Shown here in pieces: positions 14,597-22,892 of a stretch of DNA of 64,000 bases; the first letter of the stretch is position 1, and the number at the start of each line of letters is the position of its first letter. The position numbers and the translations under genes are program-made. This DNA is from Amycolatopsis jejuensis. GTDB lineage: Bacteria > Actinomycetota > Actinomycetes > Mycobacteriales > Pseudonocardiaceae. The stretch is taken from NCBI RefSeq assembly GCF_000717335.1, contig NZ_JNYZ01000005.1:372001-436000 (forward strand), in the 5' to 3' direction. Below the pieces are notes generated by a model that worked only from the letters and a program-made list of their open reading frames with translations, did no database searches and was not told the origin of the DNA.

Positions 14597-16066
14597 GTGA
14601 CAGCGAATACCCCGAAGGCATCTCTCCGGCATCTGGTGGCCGGGCAATGGCGGACCGGCTCCGGCGCGCAGCTGATCGACGTGAACCCGGCGCGGCCCGC
14701 CGAGGTCGTGGCCGAGGGGCTGCTGGCCGGTACCGGGGAACTCGACGCAGCGGTCGGCGCGGCCCGCGACGCGTTTCCCCGATGGGCGGCGACCCCGCAT
14801 CCGGTCCGCGGGCGGATCCTCGACCGGGCCGCCGACGTCCTCGACCGGCGGGCGGAGGAGTGGGGGACCGAGCTGTCCCGCGAGGAGGGCAAGACCGTCG
14901 CCGAGGGGATCGGCGAGGTACGGCGGGCCGCCGAGATCTTCCGCTTCTACGGTTCCGAGGGACTGCGGCCGGTCGGCGAGGTTTTCGCTTCGTCGCGGGA
15001 AGGCGAGCAGATCCAGGTGCTGCACAAGCCGGTCGGGGTGTTCGCGGTGATCACGCCGTTCAATTTCCCGATCGCGATTCCGGCGTGGAAAATCGCCCCG
15101 GCGCTGAGCTACGGCAACACCGTGGTGTGGAAACCGGCGAGCGTGGTTCCGCTGCTCGCGGTCCGGCTGGCCGAGGCGCTCGTGGCGGCCGGGTTGCCCG
15201 ACGGCGTGCTGAACCTGCTGGTCACGAATGGTGAAGTGGGTGGCAGGCTGGTGGCTCACCCGGGGATCGACGCCGTCACGTTCACCGGCTCGACCGAGGT
15301 CGGCACCCGGCTGATCGAGGCTTGCGGCCGCCGCGCGCGTCCGATCCAGACGGAAATGGGCGGCAAGAACGCCGCCGCGGTACTGGCCGATGCCGATCTC
15401 GACCTCGCCGCCACCGAAGTGCTGGCCGGTGCGTTCCGGTCGGCAGGCCAGAAGTGCACGGCGACCTCGCGGCTCGTGGTCACCGACGCAGTCGCCGACG
15501 ACTTCCTGGCGACGCTCGTCGACCGGACCGCCGCGCTGACCGTCGGGGATCCGCTGTCGCCGGAGGTCCAGATGGGCCCGCTGGTGACGGCGAGCGCCCG
15601 GGACCGGATCCAGTCCGCGCTCGACACGGTCGAACGGACTCCGGCCCGGATGCTCACCGGCGGGTACCGCTATGCGGACGATTTCCGCCGCACCGGCGCT
15701 TTCCTGCCCCCGACGATCGTCGAACTGACCGGCGAAAGCGAACTGTGGCACGAGGAACTGTTCGGCCCGGTCCTCGCGGTCCGGCGGGCGCGCGACGACC
15801 AGGCCGCACTGGACCTGGTGAACGACAGCCGTTTCGGCCTGTCGGCGGCCGTGTTCACCGACAACCTGCGGGCTGTCCGTGCTGCGGTGGAGAGGTTGGC
15901 GGTGGGGGTGCTGCACATCAATTCGGAGACCGCTGGCGCGGATCCGCACGTGCCGTTCGGCGGGGCGAAGCAGAGCGGGTTCGGGCCGAAGGAACAGGGC
16001 CGGGCTGCGCGGGAGTTTTTCACTACTACGACGACGGTGTACTTGCGGGGGTCGAGCGCCCGCTGA
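14597..16066 (+). CDS. Aldehyde dehydrogenase (2-oxoglutarate semialdehyde / succinate semialdehyde type)
   Basis: A 489-residue NAD(P)-dependent aldehyde dehydrogenase. It has the PFNFPIAIPAWKIAPAL region at 154-170, the Gly motif FTGSTEVG at 229-236, catalytic Glu253 (TEMGGKN) and nucleophile Cys287 (SAGQKCTATSR). The PAWKIAPALSYGNTVVWKPAS pattern is close to alpha-ketoglutaric semialdehyde dehydrogenases. It starts at GTG 14597 behind AGGAAGG. With the divergent omega-aminotransferase it makes a two-step route from an omega-amino acid to a dicarboxylate. The last 41 bases overlap the convergent dehydrogenase at 16026. Confidence 0.92.
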   Translation: MTANTPKASLRHLVAGQWRTGSGAQLIDVNPARPAEVVAEGLLAGTGELDAAVGAARDAFPRWAATPHPVRGRILDRAADVLDRRAEEWGTELSREEGKTVAEGIGEVRRAAEIFRFYGSEGLRPVGEVFASSREGEQIQVLHKPVGVFAVITPFNFPIAIPAWKIAPALSYGNTVVWKPASVVPLLAVRLAEALVAAGLPDGVLNLLVTNGEVGGRLVAHPGIDAVTFTGSTEVGTRLIEACGRRARPIQTEMGGKNAAAVLADADLDLAATEVLAGAFRSAGQKCTATSRLVVTDAVADDFLATLVDRTAALTVGDPLSPEVQMGPLVTASARDRIQSALDTVERTPARMLTGGYRYADDFRRTGAFLPPTIVELTGESELWHEELFGPVLAVRRARDDQAALDLVNDSRFGLSAAVFTDNLRAVRAAVERLAVGVLHINSETAGADPHVPFGGAKQSGFGPKEQGRAAREFFTTTTTVYLRGSSAR

Positions 16067-16928
16067 GGCTATTCCCGGAGAGCAGGCCGGGTATCAGACC
16101 CAACGCAGCATGGTCCTGCTCCCCAAGCCCGGCCGCCATCGCGCCTGCCAGGAACTGCGCCGCAAGGGCCGTCAGCGGCAATGGCGTGCGCAGTTCCTCG
16201 GCGACCCCCAATGCGATGCGGATGTCCTTGTGCTGCAGCCGGATGCGGAAGCCCGGCGCAAACTCGCCCGCGAGGATCCGCTCGGCTTTCCGGTCCAGGA
16301 CCGCACTGCTCGCCAGCCCGCCGCGCAAAGCCGAGAGCGCCGCGGCCGTGTCGACGGACGAACCCGACAGCAACTGGAGCGCCTCGCCGAGGATCAGCAG
16401 GTTTCCGGCGACCATGACCTGGTTTGCGGCCTTCACCAGCTGCCCCGCGCCGGCCGGGCCGACGTGCGTGACCGTGCTCGCCACCGCGTCCAGGTACGGG
16501 CGCGCTCGCTCTACCGCCTCGACACTCCCGCCGACCATGGCCGAAAGCGTGCCCGCGATGGCGCCTTCCTCGCCGCCGCTGACGGGGGCGTCGACGGTCA
16601 GGAGGCCTGCCTCGCGGGCAAGAGAATCGGTGCGGCGGGCCGTCGCGGGGCTGACCGTGCTGCAGTCGATCAGCAGCGTGCCGGGCCGCGCCGACTGGAC
16701 GATTCCGTTCGGGCCGAGCACGGCATCCTGCACCGCGGCGTCGTCGGGAAGCATCGAGAACACGACCGCGCACCCGGCCAGCTCGCTGATCGACCCGGCG
16801 AGCTCGCCACGGAACCCGGCACGGGGCGATCGGGTGAAACCGCGGACAGAATGGCCCGCGCGCTGCAGATTCAGGGCCATCGGCAGGCCCATCACACCGA
16901 GTCCGACGAATCCGATCCGGTCACTCAA
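16026..16928 (-). CDS. Beta-hydroxyacid dehydrogenase (3-hydroxyisobutyrate / tartronate semialdehyde reductase family)
   Basis: A 300-residue enzyme with the N-terminal FVGLGVMGLPMALNL NAD-binding motif, the DAPVSGG substrate motif and the catalytic-type Lys in GAGQLVKAANQV. This places it with 3-hydroxyisobutyrate dehydrogenases and 2-hydroxy-3-oxopropionate reductases. The start appears to be TTG at 16928, seven bases after GAGGAG; no in-frame ATG precedes the Rossmann strand. The extreme C terminus is Ser/Pro-rich and overlaps the convergent aldehyde dehydrogenase. It is the last gene of a three-gene operon headed by the ferredoxin reductase, with a 16-base gap to the gene before it. Confidence 0.87.
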   Translation of the reverse strand: MSDRIGFVGLGVMGLPMALNLQRAGHSVRGFTRSPRAGFRGELAGSISELAGCAVVFSMLPDDAAVQDAVLGPNGIVQSARPGTLLIDCSTVSPATARRTDSLAREAGLLTVDAPVSGGEEGAIAGTLSAMVGGSVEAVERARPYLDAVASTVTHVGPAGAGQLVKAANQVMVAGNLLILGEALQLLSGSSVDTAAALSALRGGLASSAVLDRKAERILAGEFAPGFRIRLQHKDIRIALGVAEELRTPLPLTALAAQFLAGAMAAGLGEQDHAALGLIPGLLSGNSLSGRSTPASTPSS

Positions 16929-16944
16929 GGGGTTTCTCCTCTTC

Positions 16945-17967
16945 TCAGTATCCGGCGCCGGGGTCGGCGACGTTCAGCAGGTCTTCGCCGCCGAGGAACC
17001 GCCGCAGGTTGTCCGCGAACGACTTGATCTGGTTGTCGCCGATGCGCTGCGAGGAATGGCTGTCGTGCGGCAGGAGCCGGACGGCCGGCAGGCTCCAGTA
17101 CGGGTGGTCGCCGGGCAGGGGTTCGAGCTCGAACGCGTCGAGAAGCGCGCCGGACAGGGAGTTCGTGCGCAGGGCCTCGACGAGTGCGGCGTCGTCGACG
17201 ATCGGGCCGCGGGCGATGTTGAGCAGGTACGCCGACGGGTCGAGCTGGGCCAGCGCGGACGCGTCCAGCATTCCCCGGGTCGCGTCCGTCAGCGGGCAGG
17301 CGACGACCACATATCGCGCGCCACGCAACGCTTCGTGAAGGTGGGACTGCGGGAAGACGGTCGCGAAACCGTCGAGCTTCCGTGCGTTCCTGGCCACCCC
17401 GACCACGCGCATCCCGAAGGCATTGCACAGCCGCGCGATCTCGGCACCGATGTGCCCGACACCGAGTACGCACACCGTCGTCGCACCCAGCTCGCGGCAG
17501 TCCAGCGCTTCCCACGCCCGACGGTCCTGGTTGGCCCGTCGAGTGTCGAACTGCTTGGCGTGGGCCAGGATTCCCGCCAGGACGACCTCGGCGATGGCCT
17601 TCGCGTGGACCCCCGACGCAGTCGTCAGCGGGACCCCATCGGGAACCAGCGGGAGCAGGTGTTCGACTCCGGCTGAGCAGCTCTGGATCCACTGCAGCTC
17701 ACCGGTGATGATGCCGTCGAGCGCCGTGCGCGGGATCAGCCCGGGAAGCGATTCGTACTCGGCCGAAGTGCCGCTCGTCTCCAGCAGCACCACATTCGGC
17801 TTGCGCCGGGGCCGTACGCCGTCGCTCAATTCGCGCGCGGAGAGGTGTTCGAGCCGGACCCCGGGCAAGGATTCGAGGACGGTTTCGTGCGCGTCGGTGA
17901 GCCAGCGCCCGCACGGGTCGGCCACCTGGAGGCCGAACGGGGTGCCGGCGACGAGGACGTCGGGCAT
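16945..17967 (-). CDS. D-2-hydroxyacid dehydrogenase, paralogue of the 4480-5562 protein
   Basis: A 340-residue NAD(P)-dependent enzyme of the D-2-hydroxyacid dehydrogenase family. The nucleotide site is GVGHIGAE, the catalytic Arg lies in NIARGPI, Glu in LEPLPG and His in LPHDSH. The segment IQSCSAGVEHLLP and the ending GAGY match the paralogue 12 kb away, so both probably act on related substrates in one pathway. It lies 18 bases downstream of the ferredoxin reductase gene and 16 upstream of the beta-hydroxyacid dehydrogenase. All three are on the minus strand and likely on one transcript under operator F. Confidence 0.87.
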   Translation of the reverse strand: MPDVLVAGTPFGLQVADPCGRWLTDAHETVLESLPGVRLEHLSARELSDGVRPRRKPNVVLLETSGTSAEYESLPGLIPRTALDGIITGELQWIQSCSAGVEHLLPLVPDGVPLTTASGVHAKAIAEVVLAGILAHAKQFDTRRANQDRRAWEALDCRELGATTVCVLGVGHIGAEIARLCNAFGMRVVGVARNARKLDGFATVFPQSHLHEALRGARYVVVACPLTDATRGMLDASALAQLDPSAYLLNIARGPIVDDAALVEALRTNSLSGALLDAFELEPLPGDHPYWSLPAVRLLPHDSHSSQRIGDNQIKSFADNLRRFLGGEDLLNVADPGAGY

Positions 17968-17985
17968 GGGGAGCTCCTTGCTGGG

Positions 17986-19128
17986 TCAGCCGGCGGCGGG
18001 CTGCCGCCGGTGTTCGAGGATCGGCCGGGGGTGGTTGACCGACAGCACGCCGACCTCGCGGCCGGTGCCGTCGAGGTAGCGGACAGTCAGGGAATCCGGG
18101 CCGGGCTGGTCACCTACGCAGTGGTCCGCGGTGATGCCCGCGAACTGCAGGTGACTGCCGAAGTGGTCGGACCAGAAGTACGGAATCCCGTCCAGGACCC
18201 GCCGCTCTCCGGTGATGTTCTGCGCGACCACCGCAGCCTGGTCGAGGGCGTTCGTCCAGTGCTCGATCCGCATCGAACGGCCATACCTCGGGTTGAACCA
18301 CCGGCACACGTCGCCCGCGGCGTACACTCCCGGTGCGGCTTGAAGGCTTGCGTCGCACTGGATTCCGTCCGCGACGGTCAGGCCACTCCCGGCCAGCCAG
18401 CCGGTGCCCGGTTCGGCGCCGACGGCCTCGACGATCAGGTCGGCGGGCAGTACCACGCCCGACTCCAGCTCGACGGCCGGTCCGGCGCGATAACTGCGTA
18501 CCGACGTATTCGGCCGGAACCCGACGCCCTCCCGGGCCAGCAGGGCCAGCTCGAACTCGGCGACCTCCTTGCCGAAGGCCGGATTGAGCGGTACGCCGAG
18601 GTTGGTCACCAGCTCGACCTCGATGCCGAGCCGTCGCAACGACGACGCGATCTCCAGCCCGAGAACTCCGGCGCCGACGATCACCGCAGTCCGGGCCTCG
18701 GCGGCGCGGGCGCGTAACCGCAGCGCATCCTGTTGCCCGCGAAGGACGTGGACGTCCACCACCTCCCGGCCCGGGACGGGCAACCGCCGAGGCTGCGAGC
18801 CGGTGGCCACGACCAGATCGGAATACGTCAGCGAGCGGCCGGATGCGGTGTGGACCAGCTTCCGGTCCGGCTGCAGCGCGGTGACTTCTTCGCCGAGGAG
18901 GATCTCGACACCCTCGGCAGAAGCCGTTGCCGCATAAGGAAGATCCACGTCGACTTCCTCGCCGAGCAGGAAGCCCTTCGACAGCGGCGGCCGGTCGCCT
19001 GGCTGTTCGGGATCGCGTTCCAGCACCGTGATCCGGCCGGGGTACCCGCAGGCGCGCAGGCTTTCCGCCACGCTGAGCCCGGCAATGCTCGCACCCACGA
19101 TGACGGTGTGCGCAGGAGAGGCAGACAT
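17986..19128 (-). CDS. FAD/NAD-dependent ferredoxin reductase
   Basis: A 380-residue pyridine nucleotide-disulfide-type reductase of the class that serves Rieske oxygenases and P450s. The FAD motif GASIAGLSVAESLR is at 12-25, DRPPLSKGFLLG follows, the NAD motif is VGAGVLGLEIASSLR and the second FAD motif is GVYAAGDVCRW. It would pass electrons from NAD(P)H to a small ferredoxin. The fitting partners, a 3Fe-4S ferredoxin and a Rieske oxygenase, lie divergently at 21.5-22.9 kb. The start at 19128 follows GGAG by five bases. Operator F lies in its promoter region and links the Rieske system to the LacI regulon. Confidence 0.9.
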   Translation of the reverse strand: MSASPAHTVIVGASIAGLSVAESLRACGYPGRITVLERDPEQPGDRPPLSKGFLLGEEVDVDLPYAATASAEGVEILLGEEVTALQPDRKLVHTASGRSLTYSDLVVATGSQPRRLPVPGREVVDVHVLRGQQDALRLRARAAEARTAVIVGAGVLGLEIASSLRRLGIEVELVTNLGVPLNPAFGKEVAEFELALLAREGVGFRPNTSVRSYRAGPAVELESGVVLPADLIVEAVGAEPGTGWLAGSGLTVADGIQCDASLQAAPGVYAAGDVCRWFNPRYGRSMRIEHWTNALDQAAVVAQNITGERRVLDGIPYFWSDHFGSHLQFAGITADHCVGDQPGPDSLTVRYLDGTGREVGVLSVNHPRPILEHRRQPAAG

Positions 19129-19171
19129 CGTCGCTCCGATCTGAAGGTCAGTAGCGCCGGTAACCGGTGAG

Positions 19172-19197
19172 ACTTTAACTGGTTTAGCGCTTTTGCA
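19172..19197 (-). promoter_or_regulatory. LacI-type operator F with likely -10 box
   Basis: TGGTTTAGCGCTTTTGCA (19180-19197) matches 14 of 18 positions of the shared palindrome and keeps the central GCGC. On the minus strand it sits in the spacer just upstream of a possible -10 box TAAAGT (19177-19172). The -35 region is poor, which could mean an activator is needed. Confidence 0.55.
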
Positions 19198-19238
19198 CCA
19201 GACCGACTTTCGATTTCAAGATCTTTTGTGGTTTTGAC

Positions 19239-19267
19239 TTGTCGAATCGAAAAACGAGGCTTACGGT
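19239..19267 (+). promoter_or_regulatory. Possible promoter of the Lrp-type regulator
   Basis: TTGTCG (19239-19244), 17 bases and TACGGT (19262-19267). The ATG at 19276 begins nine bases after the -10 box and has no ribosome binding site at a proper distance, so a leaderless transcript is plausible. Confidence 0.35.
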
Positions 19268-19275
19268 TCTCCGGC

Positions 19276-19857
19276 ATGGACGAGGATCGAGAGCAGACCG
19301 GGGCCAGGGTGGTCCGCACCCGCACTGTGTGGGCCGCGGAACCGGCTCACCTGTCGTTCGAGCATCTCGACGACACGGACCGCGCGATCATCCAGCTGCT
19401 CCGCGAGGACGGCCGGATGAGCAACGCGCAGATCGCGCGTGAGCTCGGCACCAGCCAGCCGACGATCCGCAACCGGATCGCCCGGATGACCAAGGGCGGC
19501 CTGATGAAGGTCGCCGCGGTGCTCAACCCGTCCGCCCACGGTTACGCCTGCGATGTCGTTTTCGGCATCCGGTGCAAGCCGGGAACGGCGGAGGCGATCG
19601 CGGAACGCATTTCGTCCCGGCAGTACACGCTGTACGTCGGTTACACGAGCGGGGTCTACGACCTTCTCGTCGACGTGCTTTTCCACAGCGATCGTGATCT
19701 TTACGGATTCCTGCAAAGCGAGCTCTATCCGCAGCCGGGGGTGGAATCCGTCGACGTCTTGCACGTCATCAAGGCAGGCCGGGTCGATTTCGACTGGACC
19801 GTGCCGATGGAAATGGGGGACGAGTCTTCGCCCGGTCCCGGGCGGCCCGGGCCGTAA
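19276..19857 (+). CDS. Lrp/AsnC family transcription regulator
   Basis: A 193-residue regulator. A 30-residue N-terminal leader precedes the winged helix-turn-helix (LDDTDRAIIQLLREDGRMSNAQIARELGTSQPTIRNRIARM). A RAM ligand domain with YTLYVGYTSGVYDLLVDVLF follows, and there is a short acidic/Pro-rich tail. Lrp-type proteins sense amino acids. It is the first gene ahead of an amino-acid-type ABC transporter (29-base gap) and the Rieske oxygenase, so it is the likely local regulator of that operon. The ATG at 19276 was preferred to an upstream in-frame GTG, because the promoter occupies that stretch. Confidence 0.9.
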   Translation: MDEDREQTGARVVRTRTVWAAEPAHLSFEHLDDTDRAIIQLLREDGRMSNAQIARELGTSQPTIRNRIARMTKGGLMKVAAVLNPSAHGYACDVVFGIRCKPGTAEAIAERISSRQYTLYVGYTSGVYDLLVDVLFHSDRDLYGFLQSELYPQPGVESVDVLHVIKAGRVDFDWTVPMEMGDESSPGPGRPGP

Positions 19858-19886
19858 CACACCACACGGATTGGTGAGGGTGGCAG

Positions 19887-21467
19887 ATGGTGAACGACAT
19901 CCTCGGGTACGCGACCTTGCCGTACTTCCTGGAAGGCATTCTGGTCGCCCTGCGCATTGCGGGCGCGACTCTGGTTCTTTCCCTCGTGCTCGGCCTCGCG
20001 CTCGCGCTGGCCCACAACGGGAAGATCCGGTTCCTGCGCTGGCTGGTCGGCGGGTACCTCTGGGTGATCAGGGGAACGCCGGTCCTGCTCCAGCTCATTT
20101 TCTGGTACAACGCCCTGCCCGCGATCGGGCTCCGGCTCGGCGGCGAACTCACGGCGATCTGGTCATTGACGATCGCGTTTGCCGCATTCGTGTGCGAGCT
20201 TTCCCGCGGCGGGCTGATGGCGGTGAAACAAGGACAACTCGACGCCGGTGCCGCGCTGGGCATGTCGCCGGCAACGGTGTTCCGGTTGATTCGCGGCCCG
20301 CAAGCACTGCGTGTTGTGCTGCCCGGCTTGTGCACGCTCGCGACTTATCTGGTCAAGGAAACGTCGCTGGCGTCGGTGATCGCGGTCGACGAACTCACTT
20401 TGCGGGCACAGCAAGAAGTGTCGCGGACCTTCCAGTTCGTGGCGGTTTTCGGTGGTGCGGCAGCGATTTACGTTGCCGTCAACACAGTGATTGCGTTCGT
20501 GCAACGGGCATTGGAGAAGAAACTCGACTACACGCGGCGCAAACCGGCGCGTGACCTGCCGAGCGCGCCGGGCGAGCAGCCACCGGTGGCGGAGGCCAAA
20601 CGGCTGCTCGACGAGGTCATTCTCAGCGAAGCACCGCCAGGTAAGCCCAATGTCGTTTCCGCGCGGGGACTGGTGAAACAGTTCGGTGACCACGTCGTGC
20701 TCAACGGGGTCGACCTGGACGTCCCCCATGGCGAGGTCGTGTGCGTCATCGGGCCGAGCGGTTCGGGGAAGACCACCCTGCTGCGCTGTCTCAACAACCT
20801 CGAGCCGGTCACCAGCGGCGTGGTCGAGGTCAACGGGGTCGAGCTGGGCACCCGTACCGACCGGTCCGGGGCCCGGACGGTGATCACGAGCGAACGCCGC
20901 CGGGTACGGGATCGCGCCCGCGCCCGGGTCGGCATGGTCTTCCAGCAGTTCAACCTGTTCGAGAACCTGACCGTGGGCAAGAACCTCGTGGCGGCACCGA
21001 TCCGGACGCAGAAACGCGATCCGGACGAGGTCCGGCGGATGGCCGACCGGCTGCTGTCCGCGGTCGGGCTGGCCGGGTACGGCAATGCCTATCCGCACCA
21101 GCTTTCCGGCGGGCAGCAGCAGCGGGTCGCGATCTGCCGGGCGCTCGCCGCCCAGCCGACGGTGCTGCTCTTCGACGAACCCACTTCGGCGCTGGACCCG
21201 GAGAAGGTGGGCGAGGTCCTGCAGATCATGCAGGAGCTCGGCGAACTCGGCATGACGATGATCGTGTCGACGCACGAAATGTCGTTCGCCCGCCGCTGTG
21301 CGACCCGCGTCGTCTTCATGGACGGCGGGAACATCGTCGAATCGGGAACTCCCCAGCAGGTACTGGAAAACCCGCAGGAACCCCGTACCCGGCAATTCTT
21401 GCGAACCGTCCTCGGGGACGGCGTGCTGGCAGTCGCCGCCGCGCCCGCCGAGGGCGACGAAAAGTAG
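19887..21467 (+). CDS. Amino-acid-type ABC transporter, permease and ATPase fused
   Basis: One 526-residue chain. Residues 1-215 are a polar-amino-acid (HisM-type) permease with about five membrane segments and the GQLDAGAALGMSP loop (116-128) that contacts the ATPase. Residues about 255-520 are the ATPase: Walker A GPSGSGKTT 289-297, Q-loop near 353, signature LSGGQ 406-410, Walker B VLLFDEP 426-432. The parts are joined by a charged linker. These are usually two polypeptides. The binding protein for the same importer is probably at 22889. The ATG follows GAGGGTGG. Amino-acid or betaine-like cargo is inferred from the family. Confidence 0.9.
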   Translation: MVNDILGYATLPYFLEGILVALRIAGATLVLSLVLGLALALAHNGKIRFLRWLVGGYLWVIRGTPVLLQLIFWYNALPAIGLRLGGELTAIWSLTIAFAAFVCELSRGGLMAVKQGQLDAGAALGMSPATVFRLIRGPQALRVVLPGLCTLATYLVKETSLASVIAVDELTLRAQQEVSRTFQFVAVFGGAAAIYVAVNTVIAFVQRALEKKLDYTRRKPARDLPSAPGEQPPVAEAKRLLDEVILSEAPPGKPNVVSARGLVKQFGDHVVLNGVDLDVPHGEVVCVIGPSGSGKTTLLRCLNNLEPVTSGVVEVNGVELGTRTDRSGARTVITSERRRVRDRARARVGMVFQQFNLFENLTVGKNLVAAPIRTQKRDPDEVRRMADRLLSAVGLAGYGNAYPHQLSGGQQQRVAICRALAAQPTVLLFDEPTSALDPEKVGEVLQIMQELGELGMTMIVSTHEMSFARRCATRVVFMDGGNIVESGTPQQVLENPQEPRTRQFLRTVLGDGVLAVAAAPAEGDEK

Positions 21468-21481
21468 TCAGGAGAGACGAA

Positions 21482-22672
21482 ATGCACGACCTCGAGGAAT
21501 TCGCGAAATCCACCGTCGGCCCGGCGGAGGCGGTGACCCTGCCCCCGCAGTACTTCGTCGACCCGGCGATCTTCGAATACGAGCGGGAGCACATTTTCGA
21601 GAAGGAATGGCTTTGCGTGGGGCGCACCGAACAGCTGCGCAATGCCGGGGACTACTTCACCGTGACGCTTTTCGACGAGCCCATGGTGATCGTGCGGGGC
21701 GCCGACATGGAGATCCGCGCGCTGTCTTCGGTGTGCCGCCATCGGGGAATGCTGATCACCACGCCGGGCGACGGCGCGGACGGTGACTGGAACCATCTCG
21801 ACGAAAGCAGTGGCAACTGCGGCAAGACGTTCAAATGCCCGTACCACTTCTGGCAGTACGGCCACGACGGGCAGCTCGTGCAGGCGCCGGACATGGACCG
21901 CACGCCGGGCTTCGACCCGTCCGCGATCCGGCTGCCCTCGTTCCGCTGCGAGATCTGGCTCGGGTTCATTTTCGTCAATCTCGACGACAATGCGACCCCG
22001 TTGGCTCCGCGGCTCGAAAAAGCGGCAGCGCTGGTCAAGAACTGGGATTTCGAAAACCTGGTCTCGGCGCCGCCGCTCGATCTGCCGGGGATGCCATGGA
22101 ACTGGAAGATCCTGCACGAGAATTCGGCCGAAGGATACCACGTCGACCGGTTGCACGGTCCCGCGCATTACGTGGAGCCGTCGGCCGGAGTCGAGGTGCA
22201 CGAACACGAAAAGGGCGACGCCGCCATCACTTTCGGCATGCGGGCGATCCATCCCGATTTCGCGCTGAACCCCACCGGTAAGCCGTTCTTTCCCGTGCTG
22301 GAGAACCTCACCGAGGAAGAACGGACGGTGTCGTTGTGGGTGCTCATCCCGCCCACCTTGCTGATCGGCACCAACAGCGATTCGGCGTTCTACCGGATCA
22401 TGCATCCGAAAGCGGTCGACCGCACCGATATCCACCAGTCCTATCTCACCCCACCCGATTACCAGGCCAATCCGCTGTATGACGATCTGCTCGCGATGTC
22501 CGGCGATTTCCATGCCGCGCTGAACCGGCAGGACTGGATGGCCGACGCCGCCATCCAGCGCGGGATGGGCTCGCGGCATTCGGCCCGCAGCCGGATTTCG
22601 TGGCAGGAAGGACCGCTGGTCCAGCTGTATTCCTGGCTCCAGGAGCGCTACCTGCCCGAGGCCGGGAGGTGA
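21482..22672 (+). CDS. Rieske non-haem iron oxygenase, large subunit
   Basis: A 396-residue aromatic-ring-hydroxylating-type oxygenase. The Rieske ligands are Cys85-x-His87 and Cys119-x2-His122. The catalytic iron site is His220 and His225 in GYHVDRLHG, with Asp351 as probable third ligand (DWMADAAIQRG). The spacing of 31 residues between the Rieske halves is about twice the usual; the extra loop has GDGADGDWNHLDESSGNCG. Family members with this overall shape hydroxylate aromatics or N-demethylate betaines. With an amino-acid-type importer on both sides, an N-methylated or amino-acid-like substrate is my inference. It starts behind AGGAGAG. Confidence 0.92.
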   Translation: MHDLEEFAKSTVGPAEAVTLPPQYFVDPAIFEYEREHIFEKEWLCVGRTEQLRNAGDYFTVTLFDEPMVIVRGADMEIRALSSVCRHRGMLITTPGDGADGDWNHLDESSGNCGKTFKCPYHFWQYGHDGQLVQAPDMDRTPGFDPSAIRLPSFRCEIWLGFIFVNLDDNATPLAPRLEKAAALVKNWDFENLVSAPPLDLPGMPWNWKILHENSAEGYHVDRLHGPAHYVEPSAGVEVHEHEKGDAAITFGMRAIHPDFALNPTGKPFFPVLENLTEEERTVSLWVLIPPTLLIGTNSDSAFYRIMHPKAVDRTDIHQSYLTPPDYQANPLYDDLLAMSGDFHAALNRQDWMADAAIQRGMGSRHSARSRISWQEGPLVQLYSWLQERYLPEAGR

Positions 22673-22679
22673 GGCACGC

Positions 22680-22892
22680 ATGTACGAGATCCGGGTCGAC
22701 GAAGAGAAATGCTGCGCGTACGGCAATTGTGTCGTAGCCGCGCCCGATGTTTTCGCTTTGCATGCGGAGGCGGACAAGGTGGTCGTGCTCCAGGCCGAGT
22801 TCCCGTCGGTACCACCGCACGTTTACCGCGCGATTCGGTCCTGCCCTGCTTACGCGCTGACGGTCGTAACCGAAGAAAGGCCGGTGTCATGA
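22680..22892 (+). CDS. 3Fe-4S ferredoxin
   Basis: A 70-residue acidic ferredoxin with Cys11-x5-Cys17 and Cys55-Pro, the pattern of single 3Fe-4S ferredoxins that serve actinobacterial P450s and oxygenases (VDEEKCCAYGNC; SCPAYAL). It carries electrons from the reductase to the oxygenase encoded seven bases upstream. Its stop overlaps the next start (ATGA). Confidence 0.92.
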   Translation: MYEIRVDEEKCCAYGNCVVAAPDVFALHAEADKVVVLQAEFPSVPPHVYRAIRSCPAYALTVVTEERPVS

